Position numbers and translations under genes: made by a program
The notes under the pieces: generated by a model
Databases searched by the model: none
Told to the model about the DNA's origin: nothing
The model's input: the letters and a program-made list of their open reading frames with translations, nothing else
NCBI GenBank assembly: GCA_020747015.1
Contig: JAGTJM010000007.1
Span: forward strand, 248,001-312,000
Source of the DNA: Pyrenochaeta sp. MPI-SDFR-AT-0127
Lineage: Eukaryota; Ascomycota; Dothideomycetes; Pleosporales; Cucurbitariaceae
Length of the DNA stretch: 64,000 bases
Direction: 5' to 3'
Shown here: piece by piece, positions 34,504 through 44,250 of the stretch
How positions within the stretch are numbered: the first letter of the stretch is position 1
Layout: every line of letters begins with the position of its first letter

Positions 34504-36616
34504 ATGGCTCCACCACCACATGCTCTATGATCCTATACTGAAGCTGACCTCCGTTTTGCCTCCTCCTCTATCGATCGTCAGCAGCTTCAAAGCTCTAGAC
34601 TTGCTGCTTCTACGTATAACGTTCCAAAGTCAACACTGAATGGCCGACGTGCTGGAAAGCCTGCCCGACGCGATTGCCAGCCCAAGTCGAAGAAGTTCAC
34701 CCAGCTAGAGGAGGAGGTGATTATCAGATATATGCTAGACCTAGATCAACGTGGATTTGCGCCTACGTACGCAGCTGTACGTGATATGGCTGGTAAGCTG
34801 CTAGCTGCGCGTGGTAGAGGTCAGGTTGGCGTCCACTGGCCGCGCAACTTTGTCAAGCGTATAGACAATCTTACGACGCGTTTTAATCGAGCGTACGACA
34901 GGCAGAGAGCTCTATGCGAGGATCCAAAGGTGATCAGCAGCTGGTTTGAGCTGGTGCAGGAGACATAGGCCAAGTACGGCATCTGTGATAAGGACGTCTA
35001 TAACTTTGACCAGGCTGGCTTTATGATGGACAATATGACGACTCAGCTTGTCGTAACAGGGTCAGAGAGGAGAGGCCGGCCAAAGGCTGTTCAGCCTGGC
35101 AGTCGAGAGTGGGTTACAGTGATCCAGGGAATCAACGCTGCTGGCTGGACGATCCCACCCTTCCTTATCTTTGCTGGCCAGTATCACCTGTCTGCCTGGT
35201 ACGAGGAGAAGGATATCCCACGCGACTGGGCTGTCACAGTCAGTGACAACGGCTGGACAACCAACGAGCTTGGAGTTGCGTGGCTGAAGCACTTCATCAA
35301 CTTGACATCAAACATACAGAGGGTAAGGTGGTTGGGGCACGTCGGCTGCTTATCCTTGATGGCCGCGAGAGCCAACTCTCTCTTGAGTTTCAAGAGCACT
35401 GTAAGGAGAACAATTTCTACACGCTCTGCATGCCACCCCACTCATCCCACCTTCTCCAGCCGCTTAACGTTGGCTTCTTCTAATGGAGATCATGTTTGGC
35501 AACTGAAAGTACTCATAAATTTTGTCTTTAGGAAGTGAATTGTTGATTGATTTTTTTGGACAATACTGTCGTACATAAGTAACGAACGAAATAAGTTCTG
35601 GTTGCTGTATAAGGATCGACAGAGGGGAAAAGAAGATCGACAAGGTAGCAAGGTTGCCCATGGCAGTTTCGCCAACATCTTCTCGCCGTTAAAGCGCGCG
35701 TATAGCCGTGAGATCGAGAGCCTGATACGCCACCACATCAACCACGTCACTAAGCTTGAGTTTCTACTAGCCTTTAAGGCAGTCTTTGATCGATCGTTCA
35801 CGTCCGCCAACATCTGCTCGGCCCTTCAAAGCGCAGGTCTTGTTCCTCTCCAGCCAGACGCTGTTCTGTCAAAGCTGAATGTGCAGCTCCGTACGCCAAT
35901 GCCGGTGGCTCTGGTAGAGGCCCCCTGGGAGGCTCGAACGCCAAGCAACGTACGTGAGCTTGAGGCTCAATCAACTCTAATACGTGAGCGCGTTCAAAAG
36001 CATAAAGCTCATCACCAGCTTCGATCATTAAGGTGATTGACGAGCCCAAGAAGGAGGCTGAGGTAATGCTGCTCTCTGCTGAGCTGGTGCGTGATCGAAT
36101 CACTAGCCCTGAGAGGGTTAATGAGGCAGCAATAAAGTGGAGGCAGCGCAAAAGAAGCGAATCCAGAAGCAAGGAGTCCTAACAAAGGGAGAAGGAGAGG
36201 ATATACTTACTCAACGAGAGGCTGAGGTTAGTGCTGACAGCGATACGACGCTTGATCTTCTCCAACAAGCTCGTAAGCGTCGCAAGCGGCTCGCCGCTAC
36301 TACAGCGTCTACTACGCGGGGAAGGAAGCGTACAAAACTCACCTCTGAGCTTGATGAGTTTATGGCTAGGACTAATAAGGCCGATCTGGATGTTGAGGAC
36401 CCTCTGGAGTGGTGGATCCGCCATGCGTCTGACTACCCTGTGCTCTCTAAGATGGCGTTCGATCTGTTCAGTTGTCCTGCAATGAGCGCTGAGTGTGAGC
36501 GAGTATTCTCACAGACGAAGAAGGTTATCACAGATGAACGAAATCGGCTCGATTCGGGGACTGTAGCGGCGATCGAATGTCAAAAGCATCTGCTTCGAAC
36601 TGGCATGTTGCTGTAG
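34504..36616 (+). pseudogene. Pogo-type transposase remnant running into a hAT dimerisation domain
   Basis: The ATG at 34504 gives eight codons then TGA. The rest follows in pieces: LEEEVIIRYMLDLDQRGFAP, RNFVKRIDNLTTRFNRAYDR, VYNFDQAGFMMDN (first catalytic block), PGSREWVTVIQGINAAGWTI, ARRLLILDGRESQLSLEF and HSSHLLQPLNVGFF. Then a 197-bp LTR is inserted, and the coding resumes SPLKRAYSREIESLIRHHIN, ALVEAPWEARTPSNVRELEA. A final open frame (36137-36616) begins with pogo-like KKRIQKQGVLTKGEGEDILT. After a basic stretch it continues with a clean hAT dimerisation domain: DPLEWWIRHASDYPVLSKMA, CPAMSAECERVFSQTKKVIT, IECQKHLLRTGMLL. So two superfamilies are joined in one frame. The join is near 36250-36330. 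The 5' part is dead. Confidence 0.82.
35481..35677 (-). repeat. Solo LTR, family C, inserted in pogo transposase
   Basis: On the minus strand it starts TGTTGGCGAAACTGCC and ends TCTCCATTA. The direct repeat TCTTC flanks it (35476-35480 and 35678-35682). Removing it restores the reading frame from VGFF to SPLKRAYS. The second copy is at 23443-23610. Confidence 0.85.
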
Positions 36617-36617
36617 A

Positions 36618-39464
36618 CAGTGTGAGGAATGGATGGATCTGAATTGGATGTGTTTGGAAAAGCCATCCAAATCTCGGTTATCCAGATGCAGAATGGGTAT
36701 CCAAATCCATCCATTTCAAGGCATCGGTATAGTACGTTGCCTCCAATATCACATCCACTATCACATTCAATATCACATCTAATATTATATTTAATATTAT
36801 ATGCAGGGGCTTAGGGGCTATCACATTTAATAATACTATCACTATATCTATAGACACCACCGCGGACCCATTATATCTTATACTATTAACCTTTTTCTAT
36901 ATAACTTTCCGTACTATACGTACAAACTCTCTAAACTTCTATATTAAAAAGGGTTCTATATTATGAAGAAGGCTCAGCAAGCTTATTCTGAGCAACCTTC
37001 GTTACCGTCTTCGCCAACGTCGTCGGTAAAGTCGTCGCTAGATAGCGTTTCTGATATTGCTTCAGACATCCCAACAGAGCCAACTTTCGAGTCGGAGTGG
37101 AGCACAAAAGCGCGTACGGCCGACACCTCACTAATTGAGGGATTGAAATTCAAATACCATAGTGTTGTTTGGTCTCAACTTCCTGGCTTCAGTATTCCAA
37201 TCTCGAGGCGTACGGCTAGGCTAAACTCGCCTATCTGGAAGTTTGGCGTACCAATTGAACATACCGAGACTGGCGCCCGCTGGTGGCTATGTGTCCGCTG
37301 CTATACTTCCGACCCGATTTCACGGACATGTCACGCTCATTATTACAAGGTCGACGGCGGAAGCACGAATGTAGTCGAATACATCCGCCAAGTTCACGAC
37401 AAAACTTGGAACAAGGAGAGAGAAATTATCCCTTTCAAAAGAAGGGGTATATTGGTGCCAGCAGCCTTAGATACAAATGAGTCTCGAGAGCAAGAGATAT
37501 TAAATGCGCTGGCATTGGCCTTCGATGAAACCACCTTCCAAAAGCTTCTTATTCGCTGGATTGTCTATGACAATGTGTCATTTAGGCAGGTTGATAGTGA
37601 GCCGTTTCGCGACCTTCTTGCCTATCTCTCGCCCCGCGCAAAAGATGCAATACCTACCGCAAAGACTGTCAAAGACTGGATCATGAAAGGCTATAGGATT
37701 CACAAGGCCAAAGTCAAACAGGAGTTGCAGGATTCCGTCAGCAAGATCCACATCTCCTTCGACCTCTGGACCTCTGGAAATTGCCTCTCGCTCAACGGCA
37801 TTGTTGCTCACTTTATCAATGCGGAATTCAAGAACCAAACGATACTGCTAGCGACACCCGAGCAAACCGACTCGCATGCGGGTACAGATATTGCGGAGCA
37901 GGTTATTTCCGTGATCAAGGACTTTGGTATTCAAGACAGACTCGGCTTTTTTGTACTGGACAATGCTTCGAGTAACGATTCGGCAATGAAAGCAATTGGA
38001 GAAGAATTTGGCTTCGATCCTGACGAGCGCCGCCTGCGCTGTGCAGGCCATATTATCAACCTTATTGCCCGCCATCTCTTATTCGGCTTCGATAAGAACC
38101 TCTTCGAATTCGAAGGGTCGGTGCCGGCGAATTTGAAGGAAGAGTTAAATCGATGGAGGCGAATAGGACCAGTTGGTAAGGCTCACAATCTAGTCGTTTG
38201 GATATACGCAAGTCCACAAAGACGAAAACGGTGGCACCAGGCCCAACTCAAATACTTCAAGTCCATTATCGACCCAACCGAATGGAATACGATCAAAACG
38301 CGCGAGCTCCACAGAAGCAACGATACTCGCTGGAACAGCGTCTACGACGAGATCAAGATACTCCTCAAACTCCGAGCCCCTTTCGAAGACTTCTTATTAT
38401 CTGAGCGCCAACGTGTCGTACGAGAGAAGTCTAAAGGACGCTGGATTCAAGACGAGGATTATTCTCGGAATGCCATCCTAAAAGATACGCTTGATTCAGA
38501 AGACTGGGAGATCTTGACCCAGTATCAAAAACTCCTAGAGCCTTGCTGGCTTGCAACAATAGATCTTGAAGGTCGGCCAGGTGATGGCAAGTCCTGTGGG
38601 ATCAGCAAAGTTCAATTTGACCTTGAATTTATTGTTGAGGAACTTACGGCCGCTTACGAACGTTACAAACATGCATCACTAGCTACGACTGAAGGCCAAT
38701 GGCACTTCGTTACGCAGATTAAACTTGCACTTGATAAAGCTGAAGAGTACTACGCAAAACTCGACGACTCACCGGCATATCTTGCGGCTGCCGTGCTACA
38801 TCCTGCCTACACCTGGAAGGTTATCGAGTCTCAATGGGCAAACAACAAGTCGTGGATTACGGCCGGCCGAAAAGAAGTCAAGTCGCTATGGAGTTCGACC
38901 TATAAGCAACTACCCGTCTTAGATGCCATGTCACCAGCAAAGAAGACTACGATACATGAACCTGATACGCTGGAGACGTTTCATAACCGCGCAAAAAGTT
39001 TGGCTAAGGCACGAAGTAACAACCAAAAAGCAGCTATCCCAGATGAGTTTGAGCGATATAGCAACCAAGAGCCAATCGAGCTTGAGTTTCCACTTGAATG
39101 GTGGCGGACTATTGGTATTAAGGAGTACCCGCATCTGGCTCAAATGGCATTCGATATTCTCTCGATTCCAGCAATGAGCGATGAGCCTGAGCGTGTATTC
39201 AGCCGAATGGGGCTCATGATCACGACCCGCCGCAACCATCTTGAGCAGCCTACGATACAAGCAGCTCAGTGTTTGCATTCTTGGGACAAGGCAAATATTA
39301 TTACAATCAAAGAAACGGAGATAGCACCTATATAGCGGTAAAAAAAAACCTATAATCTCGTCTCGCATAAGTGATTTCGGATTATTCCGGAAATTTTTCC
39401 ATCATCCATCCAACTACCAGTTGGCAAATGGATGCGCCGCCAAATCCATCCATTCCTCACACTG
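36618..39464 (+). mobile_element. hAT transposon with 21-bp perfect TIRs
   Basis: The ends are CAGTGTGAGGAATGGATGGA at 36618 and its reverse complement ending CTCACACTG at 39464, both of hAT type (CAGTG...CACTG). The length is 2847 bp. GGATGGA motifs recur near both ends. The 8 bp outside do not match (GCTGTAGA versus ACTGCAGC), so no target duplication remains. The left flank is the stop codon of another hAT fragment and the right flank is a LINE 3' end, so deletion or recombination at the borders is likely. Confidence 0.85.
36963..39335 (+). CDS. hAT transposase, intact
   Basis: A 790-aa uninterrupted ORF. The N-terminal 60 residues are Ser-rich and disordered. A BED-like finger follows at about 110-150: WWLCVRCYTS, HAHYYKV, VVEYIRQVHD. 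The RNase H-like catalytic core has KIHISFDLWTSGNCLSLNGI (D, about residue 265), FFVLDNASSNDSAMKAI (D, about 330), a CAGHIINLIARHLLFG block, and a long insertion domain (RWHQAQLKYFKSIIDPTEWN, DTRWNSVYDEIKILLKLRAP). At the C-terminal end are PAYLAAAVLHPAYTW and the dimerisation domain PLEWWRTIGIKEYPHLAQMA with IPAMSDEPERVFSRMG. It acts in the nucleus on the TIRs of its own element. All blocks are present and no lesion is visible, so it may be functional, although only one copy is seen here. Confidence 0.92.
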   Translation: MKKAQQAYSEQPSLPSSPTSSVKSSLDSVSDIASDIPTEPTFESEWSTKARTADTSLIEGLKFKYHSVVWSQLPGFSIPISRRTARLNSPIWKFGVPIEHTETGARWWLCVRCYTSDPISRTCHAHYYKVDGGSTNVVEYIRQVHDKTWNKEREIIPFKRRGILVPAALDTNESREQEILNALALAFDETTFQKLLIRWIVYDNVSFRQVDSEPFRDLLAYLSPRAKDAIPTAKTVKDWIMKGYRIHKAKVKQELQDSVSKIHISFDLWTSGNCLSLNGIVAHFINAEFKNQTILLATPEQTDSHAGTDIAEQVISVIKDFGIQDRLGFFVLDNASSNDSAMKAIGEEFGFDPDERRLRCAGHIINLIARHLLFGFDKNLFEFEGSVPANLKEELNRWRRIGPVGKAHNLVVWIYASPQRRKRWHQAQLKYFKSIIDPTEWNTIKTRELHRSNDTRWNSVYDEIKILLKLRAPFEDFLLSERQRVVREKSKGRWIQDEDYSRNAILKDTLDSEDWEILTQYQKLLEPCWLATIDLEGRPGDGKSCGISKVQFDLEFIVEELTAAYERYKHASLATTEGQWHFVTQIKLALDKAEEYYAKLDDSPAYLAAAVLHPAYTWKVIESQWANNKSWITAGRKEVKSLWSSTYKQLPVLDAMSPAKKTTIHEPDTLETFHNRAKSLAKARSNNQKAAIPDEFERYSNQEPIELEFPLEWWRTIGIKEYPHLAQMAFDILSIPAMSDEPERVFSRMGLMITTRRNHLEQPTIQAAQCLHSWDKANIITIKETEIAPI

Positions 39465-39670
39465 ACTGCAGCACTAGTAGGCGATCCAGAGGCCTTTGAA
39501 GCCTTTATCAAACTTACACAGTACTACACCAAGATCTGCCCCCGCTAGCTCTTGCAGTCCTGTAACAGCAGCAAGCAATGCAGCACCTAGTAGAACTAGA
39601 TCCAGCACAATGGCTGCGACACTCCCCACCCCTCTACCCGCCCCCCCAAACACACACACACACACACACA

Positions 39671-39703
<33 letters not shown>

Positions 39704-39950
39704 CACATAGATGCCTCAGAATGCAAGGAAACCCCCCTAATGTACATACACTGCTCAGCCTCCCCAACTGGAAGGGGAGCTGTAGTTCTGAAATGGTAGT
39801 AATACCCGCGCAGGCAAGAAATGCTTTCCAAGGTAAGGTGTTAGCACTGTAATTCCATAGCTTAGCACGTCGTATATGCCTTTCGGGAGGCGAGATGGTG
39901 GACTTAATCCCCATTAACAGACGAAAAATGAATACCAACCAACCAACCAA
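39465..39950 (+). mobile_element. LINE (Tad-like) 3' end fragment, copy 1
   Basis: It reads GDPEAFEAFIKLTQYYTKIC and a stop near 39548, the end of a LINE RNase H/zinc-finger ORF2. The 3' UTR that follows has a (CA)n(CT)n microsatellite (39650-39702), ACTGGAAGGGGAGCTGTA, CCCGCGCAGGCAAGAAATGC, GGGAGGCGAGATGGTGGACT, and a (CCAA)n tail. The 3' UTR matches 63075-63458 closely. The left side is cut by the hAT element's right TIR. Confidence 0.85.
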
Positions 39951-40689
39951 CCCCGACAAAATTCTTGATAGATTCAACAACAACACCTCAGAGGCTTCGG
40001 AGTCGCAAGAGTCCTCTACTTCGTGCTACAGCAGAGAGGGTTGGCTTAAAATACAGTCATTCATTCTCTCTATATCGAAGGATAAGAGCAGTAAGGAGAC
40101 ACAGAAACGGCGCCGCTCACTCCACCACCTTACAGTGTCAAATCAGCTACTTCACCACGACATGGAGGGACTCAAGGAGGCGATAAAGGTCAAGAAGAAG
40201 CATAAGAAGAAGCCTAAGATTCTGCCTCTCCAACAGCGGGAGGAGTACCATGGTGGAGCTGTTTTTTGGTCACCAAGTAATAGGCGTGAAGCAGAGGTCC
40301 GTTATGGCGTGATGCAGCGTTTAGAGGAGGAGCAACCCCAAAACGCATACAATAAGCAACTCCAAGCCAATAATAAGCTGCTGAAAGAAAGGCAGCAGGA
40401 GGAGAAGCGTGTGGCGCGAGAGGTAGCCAAGGCAGCGAGGGAGAAGGAGAAGGCCAAACAGGCAGCTGAAAAAGAGCGTCAGCGACAAGCTCGCGAGGCT
40501 GCTAAAGCCATACAGTTGTCTAAAAAGGGTAAGAGGAAGGCCTCACGATCACCCACACAGAGGAGCAAGCGTGAAAAACGCGTTGTTAATGCTGTAGGTG
40601 GTGCTAAAGCCGCAGAAGCTCCCCCAAGCCCCCCACCCGTCACCAGCCGCCGCGGCCGCAGCATTAAGCTTCCAAGCAAATACAAGTAG
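39928..40689 (+). pseudogene. DDE_1 transposase C-terminal part, 3' of the LINE insertion
   Basis: The open frame MNTNQPTN comes from the LINE tail. From PDKILDRFNNNTSEASESQ on it is the C-terminal regulatory part of a DDE_1 transposase: SLHHLTVSNQLLHHDMEGLK (helical), EEYHGGAVFWSPSNRREAEV (family motif YHGGAxFWSP), a long Lys/Arg/Glu/Ala coiled coil, and a basic end SRRGRSIKLPSKYK. The catalytic part is missing because the hAT/LINE arrangement replaced it. It may still be translated but would not be a transposase. Confidence 0.75.
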
Positions 40690-40747
40690 CACAAGTTGAT
40701 CGTGAACATCAATTTAGTACTCCACTACAAAATCTTGTAATAATCGC

Positions 40748-40993
40748 TGTTGGCAGGTCTAGAAAATACGGTGATATCTGATCGGAGAGACCGAAATTCT
40801 AGACTTTCGGTGAGACCGAGAATATCGGATTGACCGTTCGGCCAGACCAAAGAGCTGAAGTTGAGGCCGTAGATATAAAGGAGCGGGTTGCGCTCTGTAG
40901 AAGATTGAGGGAGACAACTCAAAATAGAGATAATTCCAAGCCTATTGAGAATTGCATCACATGTGCCACGTATTCGAGTACTCATACCAATAA
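40748..40993 (+). repeat. Solo LTR, family B, copy 3
   Basis: It begins TGTTGGCAGGTCTAGAAAA and ends CTCATACCAATAA. The flanks ATCGC (40743-40747) and ACCGC (40994-40998) differ at one base, which fits an older target duplication. It shares the GAGACCGA-type internal motifs and the GCATCACATGTGCCACGTAT block with copies 1 and 2. Confidence 0.8.
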
Positions 40994-40998
40994 ACCGC

Positions 40999-41501
40999 TG
41001 CTCGAATATCTACTTTGCGGTTGACTTCGAGGTTATACTGTAGAAGACTACTGTTTCTTTCTAAGATCGTGAGCCGTGATTGCTTCGTGGGTCCCGCAAT
41101 TTTGAATAGCTGCAGTCGCGAAGGTTATTTCCCGGTTTACTATTCACTTGTGAAGCTAAGTAATAGCCTATCCTTTCCAAATAAGTCTAGAACACGCAAT
41201 TATGGAGGACGAGGACTAGCAGGTGCTAGCGACTTTAAGGTCACATAAACCGCCAAGGCTCCATTTCTGGTATAGCGTTCTGCATTGCCAAACCTAGAAA
41301 TAAAAGGGCCGACCCGGTACCGGCTTCACGAAACGCTCCCGCTCCGTTGTGTGGTGTTGGCTTTTGATTATTCAAGTATGGCTTTGTAACACTCTTCAAA
41401 GAGTTACGATAAAGCGGTGTATGCGGCCGTACTACGGCGACATGTACGAAGATGACCAAAGCTATTTCATATGTAGTGCGTATTTAAAGGGATCTTGCGG
41501 A
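40999..41501. other. Intergenic stretch, nothing recognised
   Basis: Between a solo LTR and the start of segmental copy 2. Confidence 0.4.
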
Positions 41502-41640
41502 ACCGGTGACCCCTCGCCTTTAATCCCATCTCCTCTAGGTCGTCCTTTGGAAGCAGAGACCCTTACAGCACAATCTAGGATATCCATCGTTTGAAAATTT
41601 TCGTCTCACTAAGTTTACAGTACTCTCAAGCAGTGGAGAC

Positions 41641-42596
41641 ATGTCACAAGTTATCAAGAATGTCGCCCTTTCAGGTGTAAGTCTACCAGGACAACTCAGA
41701 GATCAACCCATAACATAACACAGGCAACCGGTAGCCTCGGCTCTACTCTCCTGACTAGTCTTGTCAACAACGGCAAGTTCAATATTACTGTCATTGCTCG
41801 CAAGGAGGGCCAATCAGCCCCCGCAGGGGTATCGGTCAAGGTCGTCAACACGGACTCTGTGGACGCCATCACTCAAGCTCTATGCGGTCAAGACGCTCTT
41901 GTCGACGCAACATCTGGCCCGGACCCCACGCTTGGTATGCGCTTCATTAATGCCGCGGCCGCTGCGGGCGTGTACCGCGTCATTCCAAGCGAGTTCAGCG
42001 CCGATATCCAGAGCGCGGAAGCTCGCTCTCCACTCGTCTTCCACGGAAAGAACCAGGCGTTCGAGCACCTGAAGAAGCTGGCTGCTGAGGGTAAGATCAC
42101 GTACACGACCATTTCTAATTCGGCTTTCCTAGACTGGAACCTGCGCACTGGCTTCATCAATATCGACATTTATAACAAGAAAGTTCAGTACCTTAATGAC
42201 GGTACTGATGTATTCCCTTGGACGCATCTTTCGTCCGTCGGCACTGCTGTCGCCAACGTGCTTGCGAAGCCCCAGGAAACGCAAAACCGGTCTTGCTACA
42301 TCTCAAACATAAAAAAGAGTCAGAAGCAGATGGTTGGCCTCGCCAAGGAAAGCTTAGGGGCTGACGGCTGGGAAGAATCAACTCTGGACGCGGGTAAAGC
42401 ACTGAAAGCCGCAACAGAGAGTATGCTTTCTGGCACCGTCAATATGCAGGTTATCGGAGATATGATTCGGTGGTCGTGTACGGTCTACTCCCCTCGTTGG
42501 GAACAGCAGGATGACAATAAGTTGTTGGGCGTAAAGAGCATGACTGATGATGAGGTGCGAAAGCTGATCAAGGAGATTGCTGCAGAGAAAAAGTAG
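41641..42596 (+). CDS. NmrA/isoflavone-reductase-like NAD(P)-binding protein, copy 2
   Basis: Exons 41641-41676 and 41724-42596, with splice sites as in copy 1. The product keeps the GATGSLG dinucleotide motif and the PSEFS block and is open throughout. It differs from copy 1 by a few residues, all in the first half (for example A for V in QSAPAG, C for R in ALCGQD, SADIQSAEAR for SIDIQSVEAR). From about 42220 to 42680 I see no nucleotide difference from copy 1, whereas the preceding 500 bp have about 17. Probably functional and redundant with copy 1. Confidence 0.9.
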
Positions 42597-42780
42597 AGGT
42601 CATGGACGATGATGCACGTACGATGCCAATGAGTGGAAAGGATGGTGGTTATCCAGAGAGCGTATATGTAGATGAAGCGGGGTTCAAAGCTTGAAGCCTA
42701 AGGAAAACAATGCAATCGTGGGATAGTCTTGCGTTCACACAGTCCCCCATGCCCGGGCCTCCCGGACTTCTACTACTTAC

Positions 42781-44250
42781 GCACTGGAACTTACTCATGC
42801 AGATCAACAGGCTTGCACCACCAATTTGTCGATCCTATATCATCATGTGTATGATCAAGGCCACTGAGAGGATTCACTTCCGATTGGCGACACGAGTACA
42901 ACACCGCTCAAGCGACTCGACTTGGATGCGATGTTTTGGTTCGCTCGTTCCCTAAGACTTGACTGCATCGGAGAAGCTGATGATCAAGGACAGGAGCTCC
43001 TTCTATTGTTTGTATGTTTCAGCAGGACAATGACCATATGTAATGCTGACGCAACGCGGATACAATACCTAGCGGCCTTTCACTCCAAATGCTAAATCAT
43101 CAATCGTTCTGGCATGTGCTTGCGTCTAAAGATCTGTTTACGTTCTAGGGCGTACCTTTTCTCCTATTTGCATTTTCTACGGTATCGGTGATCGCTCTGG
43201 CTTGCCTCTTCACCGTTCAGAGGGCTTAGCAAGTTCCTGTTTGACATGAATATTGTGCCGTGGCCAAAGCGTATGCACATCATCCAGCGACTAGCAACGG
43301 ATGTGCCACAGCTGACCAATTCGACAGATCTCGTCGTGACCGATTTCTGCGACCCCGAGGAGAGGACGGCGACCAAAAAAAGGGTTTCGCTTCACATGTG
43401 AAGATGATCTTAATTGGCTTGCGTCGCGCGTAAGACCAATACACACTGTCGTGTATAGACAAATCTTACAGGTTTATCAGCCCACTTGTATCAACAGCTC
43501 GCTTGTGAACCATGTTAGATAAGCTCGGCCGGGGCATACGCGCTTCAATTGATATGCTGTATTGGTATCAATCTAACCTCAAGCGTCGTCAGGCGTGTTG
43601 AAGGGGGACCAATATTTGCCCACGGGGGTTGAGGGAGGCGACAGTGGGCGAGGATGTCTGAGTCCTGCTGTATTGTGTGGCATAGATCATAGCATGCTGG
43701 GTGTCTGGGACTCGATTCGCGTTGGAGATTAAGCCGTTTGGCTCCCGGGCTTGTCGACGTCCCAAACATTGTCGTTCGCTAACGGGCTAGCCAGGAAGCC
43801 CATCGGCGACTGTGTTCCGCGTTGTGAATTGTAATGCTAAAAGGTGCTTGGGCTCAGTCGTCGCATCTCGTGTTGCTGTATCGTGACTCGGTGGCTGCCG
43901 CTGCCTTCGACGGCCGTTACCAGCAGCCCTGCAGAATGGTGTTTAGAAGACACCGATCACAGCATGATGGGAACCTCCGGTGTGTTCTTGAAGTTGTTTA
44001 GTCAACGCCAAGGTCTTGAATGATCGTCGATCAACCTCTTACTAACCTCATTTAGGCTCAGATTCCGCCAAGAGTCTTAAGGCTCTTGGCGGGATAACCT
44101 GCGTCATTCGGCCCTCCCCCTCTTTCCAATCATCATCGCCTCATCGCCTCATCTCTCGTGCAGCAAACTTCGTAACGCTGGAACTTGTAGGGGTGCAAAG
44201 CGGCAAGCCGGAGCTCATAATAGAAACAGTGACAATCAATCGAAGTTGGC
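42781..44250. other. Non-coding part of segmental duplication copy 2
   Basis: Matches 31128-32267 apart from about 245 bp of extra sequence (about 43410-43665). No conserved open frame. Confidence 0.5.

Noticed and set aside
39649..39831. Open frames with Ser-Leu or Arg-Glu repeats around 39.65-39.85 kb
   Set aside because: They are created by the (CA)n(CT)n microsatellite in the LINE 3' UTR, in several frames at once.
39928..40689. Calling the MNTNQPTN frame an independent gene starting at its ATG
   Set aside because: The first eight codons are the LINE (CCAA)n tail. The rest is the C-terminal part of a DDE_1 transposase, so it is an interrupted gene fragment.
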